From an uncultured Verrucomicrobia subdivision 3 bacterium (GTDB taxonomy: Bacteria > Verrucomicrobiota > Verrucomicrobiia > Limisphaerales > UBA11358): DNA of 40,244 nt. Under the pieces are notes generated by a model. The model was not told the DNA's origin. It did not search any database and saw only the letters and a list, made by a program, of their open reading frames with translations. Of the stretch, positions 17,246 to 24,944 are shown piece after piece. The stretch lies in the NCBI GenBank assembly GCA_903922735.1, contig CAIXUZ010000066.1:1-40244 (forward strand). Reading direction: 5' to 3'. The position numbers and the translations under genes are program-made. Position 1 is the stretch's first letter, and each line of letters starts with the position of its first letter.

Positions 17246-17875
17246 ATGTTCTCATTGCAAAAACTTTTCAGCAAAGGCGACCGTTTTCAGGAACTGCTCG
17301 AAGCCGCCGCCCAGGAATCCCACGAAAGCGTCCGGCTGGTCATCGAGATGATCAAGTCGCCGCGCAACACGCAGAATTTTGACGACCTCGTCCTGACGCG
17401 CCGCAAGGAAAAGAAGATTTCCGAGCAGATCAGCGTGGAACTAGTGCAGACCTTCATCACCGGCCTGGAGCGCGAGGACATCGAGGCCCTGGCCCGCGGG
17501 CTGTATCGCATTCCGAAGGCCGCCGAGAAGCTGGCCGAGCGGCTGGTGATCGCCAGTCCGCACATGGAAGGCGTGGATTTTTCCAAGCAGGCCGACATGA
17601 TGGCCAAGGCCACGGACGCCGTGCATGAAATGGTCAAGCAGTTGCGGGACATGAAGGATCTGGAAAAAATAAAACGGTTGAACGACCGCCTCCAATACGT
17701 CGAGGGCGAGGCCGACAAATACATGAACGAGCTGCTGCGCGACCTCTACGCCGGCAAGTTTGATCCGCTCCGCGCCATGATCATCCGGGACGTCTTTGAA
17801 CTGATGGAGAAGGTCGTGGACCGCTGCCATGACACCGGCAACGTGGTCATGCACATCGTCCTCAAAAACTCCTGA
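17246..17875 (+). CDS. DUF47/PhoU-like regulator of Pit transport
   Basis: From the ATG at 17246 (MFSLQKLFSKGDRF) the protein has 209 residues. An upstream in-frame start at 17192 would add 18 residues of poor quality. It is helical and PhoU-like, with RNTQNFDDLVLTRRKEKK, the acidic EREDIEALARGLYRIPKAAE and a late RDVFELMEKVVDRCHDTGNV, typical of the DUF47 family (TIGR00153 type). Genes of this family are commonly paired with pit and are thought to modulate low-affinity phosphate or metal-phosphate transport. Here the pit gene starts 5 bases downstream, so the two are surely co-translated. Confidence 0.88.
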   Translation: MFSLQKLFSKGDRFQELLEAAAQESHESVRLVIEMIKSPRNTQNFDDLVLTRRKEKKISEQISVELVQTFITGLEREDIEALARGLYRIPKAAEKLAERLVIASPHMEGVDFSKQADMMAKATDAVHEMVKQLRDMKDLEKIKRLNDRLQYVEGEADKYMNELLRDLYAGKFDPLRAMIIRDVFELMEKVVDRCHDTGNVVMHIVLKNS

Positions 17876-17880
17876 CGACC

Positions 17881-19272
17881 ATGCTCCTGGTATTCACGGT
17901 CATCCTGGTGGCGTTGATTTTCACCTACACGAACGGTTTTCACGACACCGCCAACGCCATCGCCACCGTCGTGGGCACCAAGGTGCTAACGCCGCGGCAG
18001 GCGATTGCGCTGGCGGCGGTCACGAACCTGTTGGGCGCTTTTTTCGGCCTGGCGGTGGCAAAGACCATTTCCAGCGGGCTGGTGGATGCGCATTTCATCA
18101 CGCAAGGGGTCCTGGTTTGCGGCTTGTTCGCGGCCATCGGCTGGAATCTGCTGACCTGGTATTACGGCCTGCCTTCCAGTTCCAGCCACGCGCTGGTGGG
18201 CTGCCTCATTGGTGCGGCCATCGCCTATGCGGCCTGCCTGGACGACCTCAAGCCGCTGACCGACAAGGACGGCAAGCCGGTTTCAGTCTGGAGCGCCGTG
18301 AAATGGACCGAGGTAAAAGATAAAAAAGATAAAAACCTGGTGCCCGCACCCGCCGAAGTGGTGGCGGCGCTGGGGGACGGATTGAAGACGAACGGCACCC
18401 ATACGATTCATCTGGGCACCAACAAGGTGCAGGTGGTGGCCTTCTGCGGGCGGGTCGCGGTGGTGGAGACGGTGGTCAAACCGCACGCGGATAAAAGCGG
18501 CCTCTTTTACAAGGTGGTGGTCCCCATGTTCACCTCGCCGGTCCTAGGCTTTGCCGGCGGGTTCCTCTTCATGCTTATTTTGTATTTCCTGCTGCGCAAA
18601 TGGCGGCCGACCACGGTGAGCCGCGTATTTGGAAAATTGCAATTGTTCAGTTCGGCCTACATGGGTTTTGGCCACGGCATGAACGACGCCACGAAATGCA
18701 TGGGCATCATCACGCTCGCGCTCGTCGCCGCCACCACCTCCGGAGTGTTTGCCGACTTGCCGTCCTGGGCCGGTTTTCTGGTGACCAAGGAAGGTTCCAG
18801 CCCGTTTAACCTCACCCTGGGAGATCAGATGGTAGCGGCCCTGCCGAATTTCCTACAGTTCGGCTATATGCCGGCGCCGGCGGATGTGAAGAGCCAGGGA
18901 ATCCCGAACTGGGTGGTGGTTCTTTGCGCGCTCATCATGGCGGCCGGCACCGCGGCCGGCGGCTGGCGCATCATCAAAACCATGGGGCACAAGATGGTGA
19001 AACTTCAGCCCGTGCATGGTTTTGCGGCGGAAACGACGGCAGCCACCGTGCTCGCGATTACCGGTTCGCTGGGCATGCCGGTTTCCACCACGCACGCCAT
19101 CAGCACCAGCATCATGGGCGTGGGCTGCGCCAAACGGTTCAGCGCCCTGAAGCTGGGGGTGGTTGAGCGCATTGTGTGGGCGTGGATTCTGACCATTCCC
19201 GTCACCGCCGGCGTGTCCTTTTGCCTGGTCTGGGCCTGCGTCAAAGCGGGTATCCTGCACTTGGCGCTCTGA
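17881..19272 (+). CDS. pit: Inorganic phosphate transporter, Pit (PHO4) family
   Basis: A 463-residue inner-membrane carrier. Both PHO4 signature copies are visible: TNGFHDTANAIATVVGTKVL near the start and GFGHGMNDATKCMGI in the second half, plus the SSSSHALVG and VSTTHAIST turns. About ten to eleven membrane helices surround a hydrophilic loop of roughly 85 residues (about residues 122-205). Pit proteins import phosphate, usually as a neutral metal-phosphate with protons. It follows the DUF47 regulator by five bases. With the separate porin-pstS-phoU unit this gives the region two phosphate systems of different affinity. Confidence 0.92.
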   Translation: MLLVFTVILVALIFTYTNGFHDTANAIATVVGTKVLTPRQAIALAAVTNLLGAFFGLAVAKTISSGLVDAHFITQGVLVCGLFAAIGWNLLTWYYGLPSSSSHALVGCLIGAAIAYAACLDDLKPLTDKDGKPVSVWSAVKWTEVKDKKDKNLVPAPAEVVAALGDGLKTNGTHTIHLGTNKVQVVAFCGRVAVVETVVKPHADKSGLFYKVVVPMFTSPVLGFAGGFLFMLILYFLLRKWRPTTVSRVFGKLQLFSSAYMGFGHGMNDATKCMGIITLALVAATTSGVFADLPSWAGFLVTKEGSSPFNLTLGDQMVAALPNFLQFGYMPAPADVKSQGIPNWVVVLCALIMAAGTAAGGWRIIKTMGHKMVKLQPVHGFAAETTAATVLAITGSLGMPVSTTHAISTSIMGVGCAKRFSALKLGVVERIVWAWILTIPVTAGVSFCLVWACVKAGILHLAL

Positions 19273-19294
19273 CGACCACCGCCGATATGGCCGT

Positions 19295-20074
19295 TCATTT
19301 CCGATTTATGAATGACGATTTACGAGCCGCTGAAAATAGTTCAACGGGCTGAAATCTCAGTCCGCCCCCCCCCCGCTCAAATCGGCCTGTGCGCAGAAAA
19401 TGGATGGTCTGCTGGATGGCGGTTTGGTTGCGCAGGAGAAAAGGGTGAGCGGCATGAATGACAATATGGTCGGCCATGCCCTCCAGCTTCGTTCGTCTGA
19501 CCGAAACCTTGCCGTCATCGCGGCCGGGAATGAGCACGCTGTTAATCCAATTGATGGAGCGGTCGCCGGCAATCACACCGACGCAAAATTTCGCCGGGCC
19601 GAGCTGATTGGGCGTGGATGCTTTGCCCGTGCCCAGCTCGCTTCCCGCCGGGCCGTTGAGCTTTTTGAAAACCCACCACGCCCCCAGCTGGTCCACGACT
19701 TCGCTGCCTTGATTCGGCGGGCCGAGCATCACCACGCGACCCAGGTTCGAAATGGCGTGGCGGGACAGATAACTGCGGACGAGAATTCCGCCGAGCGAGT
19801 GCGTGACAAAATGAATTTTCAACGCGCCAGCCTTTTGGCAGTCAGCGACGACCGGACCAATCGCCTCGTCACTCAACTTCTCAATCGCGGCGGTGCGCGA
19901 TGGATAATCCACGTTCAGAACGCGATAACCGGACGCTGACAGAGCCTGTTCCATCGACGCCATCGAGCGGCTCGTGCGGCACAGGCCGTGAAGCAGAATG
20001 ACGTATTCCTGATTTTCCGTGGGGGTAGCGAGCGGAGGAAGAATGGCCATGGCGATAATGACGCAACACTTCAC
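19295..20074 (-). CDS. Lipase-like alpha/beta hydrolase (PGAP1/acyltransferase type)
   Basis: A secreted or periplasmic alpha/beta hydrolase of 259 residues as read, starting with GTG at 20074 and a short signal-like segment (VIIAMAILPPLATP); the ATG at 20050 is an alternative. The oxyanion motif is VILLHGLCRTSRSM, the nucleophile Ser is in VTHSLGGILVRSY, Asp is probably in GRDDGKVSV, and His is in HIVIHAAHPFLL. Substrate unknown; lipids or esters are likely. It lies 9 bases after nadA on the same strand. The last 28 codons follow a run of ten G (plus-strand C at 19365-19374). With nine G the protein would stop at 19357 after FERGGAD, probably the ancestral end. Confidence 0.8.
   Translation of the reverse strand: MKCCVIIAMAILPPLATPTENQEYVILLHGLCRTSRSMASMEQALSASGYRVLNVDYPSRTAAIEKLSDEAIGPVVADCQKAGALKIHFVTHSLGGILVRSYLSRHAISNLGRVVMLGPPNQGSEVVDQLGAWWVFKKLNGPAGSELGTGKASTPNQLGPAKFCVGVIAGDRSINWINSVLIPGRDDGKVSVRRTKLEGMADHIVIHAAHPFLLRNQTAIQQTIHFLRTGRFERGGGGLRFQPVELFSAARKSSFINRK
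19365..19374. repeat. Homopolymer run of ten C
   Basis: Ten consecutive C on the plus strand (G on the coding strand) near the 3' end of the hydrolase gene. Loss of one base would move the stop codon to 19357-19359 and remove a low-quality 28-residue tail. Such tracts are prone to slippage and to base-calling errors. Confidence 0.8.
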
Positions 20075-20083
20075 TGGCCGGAT

Positions 20084-21100
20084 TCACCCAGCATTCTCAA
20101 TCGGCTTCGCGGATATTTCCAGCATCCGCTCAATCGGCAGGCGGGCGCGCCGGATGATTTCCGGCGGCAATTCCACGCGCGGGGCGAGATTTTTCATACA
20201 GTCGCGCACTTTCTCAAGTGTGTTCAGCTTCATGAATTTGCACTCGCTGCAATGGCAGGGATCCGTCGGCGCGCGCAGCGCGTCCACCGTTGGCGCGCAG
20301 AGAAATTCCTTGCCCGGACATTCCTTCTGCAACCGATGAATGATGCCGGACTCCGTTACAATGACGAACCGCTGCGCCGGACTCGTCTGGCAATAGGTGA
20401 TCATCTTCTCCGTCGAGCAGACCGAATCCGCCAAGTCTCGAACGGCCCGCACGCTTTCGGGGTGAACGACAATTTTCGCATCGGGGAACTGCCGCTTCGC
20501 CGCCAGCACCTGGTCGCGCTGGAACTCGACGTGCGCGTAACAGTTGCCTTTCCATAACGTCATCTGGCGGCCCGTTTGTTCCATCACCCACTGGCCGAGA
20601 TTTTCGTCCGGCACGAAAAGAAGATCGCGATCTTTCGGCGCGGCATTGACGATTTTCTCCGCGTTGCCGCTGGTCACGATGACATCGCACAGCGCCTTCA
20701 CCGCTGCGCTGCAATTGATATAGGCGATGGTCCAGAAATTCGGGTTGGTCGCCTGCAATTTCGCGAGTTCGGGCGCGGGACAGCTTGCCTCCAGCGAACA
20801 GCCCGCGTCGCGGTCCGGCAGCACCACGATTTTGCCGGGGTTCAAAATTTTCGCCGTCTCCGCCATGAAATGCACGCCGCAGAACACGATGACATCCGCA
20901 TCCGTCCTGGCCGCCTGCTGCGCGAGGCCGAGTGAATCGCCCACGAAATCCGCCACGTCCTGAATCTCCGGCACCTGGTAGTTGTGCGCGAGGATGACGG
21001 CGTTGAGCTGTTGCTTGAGCGTGAAAATCTCCTGCGCCAGCGGTGCGAACTTTTCTTTGGTCATACCGGCGCGAGGATGGATCTCTGCAACATCAATCAT
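20084..21100 (-). CDS. nadA: Quinolinate synthase
   Basis: A 338-residue NadA, which condenses iminoaspartate with dihydroxyacetone phosphate to quinolinate in de novo NAD synthesis. The three Cys expected to hold the [4Fe-4S] cluster are C101 (DAGCSLEA), C187 (KGNCYAHVEF) and C287 (CSECKFMKLNT). Substrate-binding segments AHNYQVPEIQDVADFVGDS and VHPES are intact. Length matches bacterial NadA. nadB and nadC are not in the window. The lipase-like gene follows after 9 bases. Upstream, the hairpin at 21179-21205 separates it from the oxidoreductase gene, so nadA probably has its own promoter in the 78 bases between. Confidence 0.95.
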   Translation of the reverse strand: MIDVAEIHPRAGMTKEKFAPLAQEIFTLKQQLNAVILAHNYQVPEIQDVADFVGDSLGLAQQAARTDADVIVFCGVHFMAETAKILNPGKIVVLPDRDAGCSLEASCPAPELAKLQATNPNFWTIAYINCSAAVKALCDVIVTSGNAEKIVNAAPKDRDLLFVPDENLGQWVMEQTGRQMTLWKGNCYAHVEFQRDQVLAAKRQFPDAKIVVHPESVRAVRDLADSVCSTEKMITYCQTSPAQRFVIVTESGIIHRLQKECPGKEFLCAPTVDALRAPTDPCHCSECKFMKLNTLEKVRDCMKNLAPRVELPPEIIRRARLPIERMLEISAKPIENAG

Positions 21101-21178
21101 GGGGAGAAGTTACCGTTGCCAACGAACGGCGTCAATGAAGGCGCTGGGCGGGTGTTTTGCTGTCATCTTTTGAAAAGC

Positions 21179-21205
21179 GGAACGCCGGGCACAGCCCGGC
21201 GTTCC
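21179..21205 (-). terminator. Strong hairpin downstream of the Gfo/Idh gene
   Basis: GGAACGCCGGGC and GCCCGGCGTTCC form a perfect 12-bp stem with a 3-base loop, 53 bases after the oxidoreductase stop codon. On the minus strand GCTTTTC follows. It fits an intrinsic terminator, and it may also be a dispersed palindromic repeat of this genome. Confidence 0.65.
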
Positions 21206-21258
21206 CAACCAATATTTATGACGTTTCCAGGGTTTCCCCAAAAATTGTCAGGGCGGGA

Positions 21259-22608
21259 TCACACCGTCCACGGCCCGCGGTATTCGCGGGTCAGCCATTT
21301 CGGATTGCCGGTGCCGCCGGTGAACGCAAGCTTGACCGGATCCCAGGCGATGCGCGCATGGTTGTAATAGCTCTGGTTCATCAGGTGGCAGCAGATGGCG
21401 CTGTGGCCGCCGACGATTTCGCTCGTGATGGGTTTCTTGCGGCTCTGGACGCAATCCATGAAGTCGGAGATGTGGTTCTTGCTATTGTAGAGCTGAATCT
21501 TGGCGTTCTGGAGGAAAGCCTTTTCCGCCTTCTGCACCTCGGCGGTGCAGGAGGTTTCGCTCTTCGGGGGCTTCTCGCCGGGCTTGGGTTTCTTTTCGTC
21601 AAATTTGGCAATCGTCTTGCCGTCCACAATCAGCTCGAACTTGCTGCGGTTCACTTTCACCTCGCCATTGGAGCCGTGGAAATGGACGCCGAAGCCGTCG
21701 CCGTGCTGCACATAGATGCCGTTGGCATAAACCAGCTTGCAGCCGCGCTTGGCGTTCGCGTCGCTCGGCGGAACGACTTCGACGGGGCCGCGGTTGTCCA
21801 TGCCGAGTCCCCACTGGGCGATATCGAGGTGGTGAGCACCCCAATCGCAGACCATGCCGCCGCCATATTCTTTGTAAGTGCGCCAGTGCGGGAAGTGTTT
21901 GTAATCGCTGCCGCGCGGGCTGAGCTCGGTGTTATAGGCTCCCACCGGGCCGGGTCCAAGCCACATATCCCAGTCCAGGCCGGGCTCCGCCTCCTCCGCT
22001 TTCAAATCATAGGGCCGACCCGGGTCGCCAAACTGGCACTCGACGTGGCTGATCTTGCCAATGACGCCGTTCTGCACCAGCTCGCAGGCGATGCGGAATT
22101 CCTTCATCGAGCGCTGCATCGAACCGGTTTGCAAGATGCGCTTGTTTTTATCCACGGCCTGCATGACTTCGATGGCCTCGTGGATGTTGTGCGTCAGCGG
22201 TTTTTCACAATAGACATCCTTGCCGGCGCGCAACGCGGCAAGCGTGATGATGGCGTGCCAATGATCGGGCGTCGCAATACAGACCGCGTCAATATCCTTG
22301 CGATTGATGATCTCACGAAAATCATGGTAGGCGTCGCAATTGCTGTTTTTATAAAAATCATCCACGCGCTTCTTGGCGGCATTGCGACGATTGGTATCCA
22401 CGTCGCAGATGGCAACAACCTGCGTGTCCTGCCGGCCGATAAAGGTGCTCAACAGCCCGCGCATCTGGATGCCCATGCCGATGAAGCCAAGGGTCAGCTT
22501 GCTGTTGGGTCCGGTGGGGGCCGCCCAGACGTGCGAGGGGAGGATGAACGGGGCGGCGGCCGCGGAGGCGGCAATGCTCCGGAGGAAGAAACGACGTGAG
22601 GTTTGCAT
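21259..22608 (-). CDS. Tat-exported Gfo/Idh/MocA-family oxidoreductase
   Basis: A 449-residue protein with a twin-arginine signal (TSRRFFLRSIAASAAAAPF, Ala-rich, ending PSHVWAA). The Rossmann domain begins LTLGFIGMGIQMRGLL and includes ICDVDTNRR. It carries the family's VYCEKPLTHN segment with the catalytic-type Lys, and the C-terminal dimerisation domain has WGAHHLDIAQWG. These enzymes oxidise or isomerise sugars with NAD(P); exported members are abundant in Verrucomicrobiota and Planctomycetota, where they may act on complex sugars in the periplasm. It appears monocistronic, with a terminator downstream. The exact substrate cannot be read. Confidence 0.88.
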   Translation of the reverse strand: MQTSRRFFLRSIAASAAAAPFILPSHVWAAPTGPNSKLTLGFIGMGIQMRGLLSTFIGRQDTQVVAICDVDTNRRNAAKKRVDDFYKNSNCDAYHDFREIINRKDIDAVCIATPDHWHAIITLAALRAGKDVYCEKPLTHNIHEAIEVMQAVDKNKRILQTGSMQRSMKEFRIACELVQNGVIGKISHVECQFGDPGRPYDLKAEEAEPGLDWDMWLGPGPVGAYNTELSPRGSDYKHFPHWRTYKEYGGGMVCDWGAHHLDIAQWGLGMDNRGPVEVVPPSDANAKRGCKLVYANGIYVQHGDGFGVHFHGSNGEVKVNRSKFELIVDGKTIAKFDEKKPKPGEKPPKSETSCTAEVQKAEKAFLQNAKIQLYNSKNHISDFMDCVQSRKKPITSEIVGGHSAICCHLMNQSYYNHARIAWDPVKLAFTGGTGNPKWLTREYRGPWTV

Positions 22609-22774
22609 ATCAAATAATTATTTTATGTTTTTATTCGGCGCTGGATGTCTGTGCATTTTATCGGCCAACCAAAACAAGTAAAGGGTGAGTTGTGGGTTTG
22701 CGGGTCGGGACCATTGGATTTGACCGCAGTCTGGGCCACCGCCGTTTTTGAGCCAATCCATCGGAAAAAGAAAA

Positions 22775-22798
22775 GGGCGGATTGTTTCCAATCCGCCC
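22775..22798 (-). terminator. Intrinsic terminator of the rhodanese gene
   Basis: GGGCGGATTG and CAATCCGCCC form a perfect 10-bp stem around TTTC. On the minus strand CTTTTCTTTTTCC follows. It begins 20 bases after the rhodanese stop codon and is one of the clearest terminators in the window. Confidence 0.85.
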
Positions 22799-22818
22799 GC
22801 GATAAAGGAGTTTAGAAA

Positions 22819-23196
22819 TTATTCGGTCTTCATGCCCGCACTGCGCCAGCCGGAGATCCCGGCCGACATGTGCTTGATGTTCGTATAACCCAGCTGCTCG
22901 GCCGCTTTGGCGGCGGCCAGATAAGCACCGCACTTGGGACTTCCGCAATAGGCAATGATCAACGAGCCCTTGTCCTTGGGCAGGCTGTCGGCCAGTTTAT
23001 CCTTGATGGCCGCGTAACTCAGCGCGCCGGGGACGTGACCCATTTTGTAGGAATCGCCGCCATTGACATCAATGATCACGGCTTTTTTGGATTCAGCGAG
23101 GGTTTTGACTTCAGCAATGCTGATGTCCGCAAATTCACCGGCGTAGGCGGACACGGCCACAACGGCGGCGGCAAGCAGGGCGAGGATTTTTTTCAT
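22819..23196 (-). CDS. Periplasmic single-domain rhodanese
   Basis: A 125-residue protein: a Sec signal peptide (MKKILALLAAAVVAVSAYA) followed by one rhodanese domain. Conserved parts are AVIIDVNGGDSYKMGHVPGA and the active-site loop IAYCGSPKCGAYLAA with the persulfide-forming C84 and a second Cys at 89, then GISGWRSAGM. Such proteins carry sulfane sulfur or take part in thiol redox chemistry in the periplasm. It has its own terminator (22775-22798). It is divergent from the lipoprotein-DCC-TerB group, sharing a 146-base promoter region with a 13-bp direct repeat. Confidence 0.88.
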   Translation of the reverse strand: MKKILALLAAAVVAVSAYAGEFADISIAEVKTLAESKKAVIIDVNGGDSYKMGHVPGALSYAAIKDKLADSLPKDKGSLIIAYCGSPKCGAYLAAAKAAEQLGYTNIKHMSAGISGWRSAGMKTE

Positions 23197-23205
23197 AATT
23201 TTCCA

Positions 23206-23237
23206 TAACAGGGTTCAGGTTTAATAACAGGGTTCAG
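23206..23237. repeat. 13-bp direct repeat upstream of the rhodanese gene
   Basis: TAACAGGGTTCAG occurs at 23206-23218 and again at 23225-23237, a 19-base period, starting 10 bases upstream of the rhodanese ATG. It may be a tandem operator or part of the leader RNA, or simply a short duplication. Confidence 0.6.
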
Positions 23238-23342
23238 ATTAAGAGACAATGATTCTTGGCTTTAGTTCAAAGAATTTAATCATGTTAATAAGAATTGGAA
23301 AGCTGAATTTGTCCGAACCGCCAAATCAAGCCATGTTCAAGC

Positions 23343-23765
23343 ATGAAAACCATATGGTTGATTCCCCTGGCCGGTCTTTTATTGGCCGGCTGCGCCACGC
23401 GAACTTATACGACGATCGCCCCGCCCCCGCCAGCCGGCCCTTCGCTCGCCGAAGTGCAAGCTTTGGTTCAGGCCAAGGTTGGTGATGCCATCATAGTCAA
23501 CCAGATCCAAAACTCCGGCACCCGTTACTATTTGACGGCCGACCAGATCATTACCTTGAAAAATGCCGGGGCCAGCGACGGGGTGATCAATGCCTTGATC
23601 AATACTGCCAGCAAACCGCCGGGGCAAACCACCACCACCGTAATCCAGCACACTTATGCTTACCCTCCCGTGTATGTTGACCCCTGGCCGGTGTTCTGGT
23701 GGGGAGGGGGTCCGTATTACCACGGGTATGATCGGGGTGGCGGATATTATCACCATGGGCATTAA
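23343..23765 (+). CDS. Small lipoprotein with a Gly/Tyr/His-rich tail
   Basis: A 140-residue lipoprotein: MKTIWLIPLAGLLLAGC gives a clean lipobox with the acylated Cys at 17. The central region (about 30-90) contains LAEVQALVQAKVGDAIIVNQ and YYLTADQIITLKNAGASDGVIN, a short helical repeat seen in other predicted lipoproteins of Verrucomicrobiota. The tail from about 105 is rich in Pro, Trp, Tyr, Gly and His (FWWGGGPYYHGYDRG) and may be flexible or bind metals. It heads a tight plus-strand group: the DCC gene starts 19 bases later. Confidence 0.7.
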   Translation: MKTIWLIPLAGLLLAGCATRTYTTIAPPPPAGPSLAEVQALVQAKVGDAIIVNQIQNSGTRYYLTADQIITLKNAGASDGVINALINTASKPPGQTTTTVIQHTYAYPPVYVDPWPVFWWGGGPYYHGYDRGGGYYHHGH

Positions 23766-23784
23766 CGGCGACATAGGGTAAGGT

Positions 23785-24210
23785 GTGCGCGTGGAAAACA
23801 AACCCCACTGGAAATTAAAGCTGCTGTTCGATGGCAGCTGTCCGTTCTGCGCCAGGGAGGCCCGTTGGATGAAACGGCGGGACCAGCGCGGGCAATTAGC
23901 CTTCGAAGATATTTCCCAACCCGACTTCGATGCCGCCAGCCACAGACTGACGCGGGCTCAAGTGATGGGCGTGATGCACGGCATTTATCCGGATGGCCGG
24001 ATCATCACCAAAGTCGAAGTGTTTCGCCAGGCCTACCGGCTGATTGGATTGGGCTGGCTGCTGGCGCCGACGGGCTGGCCGATATTGCGAATTTTATCAA
24101 ACCGGGGCTACGAATTGTTTGCCCGCTACCGGGTTCCGCTGGGACGCCTATTCGGTGCCCGGCCGTGTGAAGACAGTTCCTGCACCATTGGCACCAAGCC
24201 TGAGCATTGA
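23785..24210 (+). CDS. DCC-family thiol-disulfide oxidoreductase (DUF393)
   Basis: A 141-residue protein with the DCC signature: LLFDGSCPFCAREARWMKRRD, where C19-P-F-C22 is the redox pair, and later the family-typical DGRIITKVEVFRQAYRLIG with a hydrophobic segment LGWLLAPTGWPILRIL. It probably exchanges disulfides with small thiols or proteins. GTG at 23785, with AGGGTAAGG just before it, is the likely start; the GTG at 23791 is an alternative. It lies in a five-gene group with a TerB-like and a thioredoxin-fold protein. Confidence 0.8.
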   Translation: MRVENKPHWKLKLLFDGSCPFCAREARWMKRRDQRGQLAFEDISQPDFDAASHRLTRAQVMGVMHGIYPDGRIITKVEVFRQAYRLIGLGWLLAPTGWPILRILSNRGYELFARYRVPLGRLFGARPCEDSSCTIGTKPEH

Positions 24211-24241
24211 ATTCAGAAGCCCACTGCGACATCCTTACGGC

Positions 24242-24619
24242 ATGGACAGCGACCTCAAAACATTTTCGAGTTCCCAGCAACAAGCGCTTTTCGATCTGCT
24301 GATTCTGGCCATGTATGCGGACGGCCATCTGGCAGCCACCGAGGACGAGCAGTTGCAGAAACTCTTAGCCGCCATGGGTTACACGGAGGAAACCGACCGG
24401 CAGCGCGAATTCGATGCCGCCGTGACCAAGATGCGGCCATTTTTGCGCTCCATTCAAACAGCCAAAGATCGGGCGCTGGCGCTGGCCGATACGTTTTCTG
24501 AACGCACCCAACAGCGGCAGGTGGTGGCGATGGTAGAAAGCCTGATGACCAGCGATGGCCATGTGACGACCTGGGAAAGCACTTTATTGTCAGAACTGCG
24601 CATGAAATTCAGACTTTAA
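24242..24619 (+). CDS. TerB-like (tellurite resistance family) helical protein
   Basis: From the ATG at 24242 (MDSDLKTFSSSQQQ) the protein has 125 residues; longer upstream frames overlap the DCC gene. Two similar helical halves each carry an acidic turn: MYADGHLAATEDEQLQKLL and MTSDGHVTTWESTLLSEL. This resembles the metal-binding loops of the TerB/DjlA-N superfamily. Such domains bind calcium-like ions and mediate protein contacts. It has no signal peptide and is probably cytoplasmic. It sits 31 bases after the DCC gene and 5 bases before a short coiled-coil gene. Confidence 0.7.
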   Translation: MDSDLKTFSSSQQQALFDLLILAMYADGHLAATEDEQLQKLLAAMGYTEETDRQREFDAAVTKMRPFLRSIQTAKDRALALADTFSERTQQRQVVAMVESLMTSDGHVTTWESTLLSELRMKFRL

Positions 24620-24624
24620 CCATC

Positions 24625-24894
24625 ATGAAATCCGCCTACGAAATCGCCATGGAGCGTTTTAACAAAACCGCCCCCGCCCGCAAGCTCACCGCTGAAAAGA
24701 AAAGAAAGCTCGCCGAACTGGACAACCGCTACGCCGCCAAAATTGCCGAGCGGGAAATTGCCCTCAAAGGCGAAATGCTCAAAGTGGCCGAGGATGCCGA
24801 GGCTGAGGCGGCCCTCAGCAGCCAGCTCGCCAATGAACGAAAGAAGATTCTCGCTGAACTCGAAGACAAGAAAGAACGGGTGCGAAATAGTTGA
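24625..24894 (+). CDS. Short Lys/Glu/Ala-rich coiled-coil protein
   Basis: An 89-residue protein that is almost wholly helical, with regular charged heptads (TAEKKRKLAELDNRYAAKIAE). It has no Cys, no signal peptide and no membrane segment. The ATG at 24625 is 5 bases after the TerB-like gene, so the two are probably translated together. I recognise no domain; a scaffold or partner role for the TerB-like protein is a guess. Confidence 0.6.
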   Translation: MKSAYEIAMERFNKTAPARKLTAEKKRKLAELDNRYAAKIAEREIALKGEMLKVAEDAEAEAALSSQLANERKKILAELEDKKERVRNS

Positions 24895-24944
24895 TAGGCC
24901 AACCGGGGAGCCCTTGCATTTGCAAAGCCGCAGGGGTAGTTCTG

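Noticed and set aside
21157..22599. 480-residue plus-strand ORF opposite the Gfo/Idh gene
   Set aside because: It is a long antisense shadow. The minus-strand frame has a Tat signal, Rossmann motif and EKP segment, so the opposite frame is not a gene.
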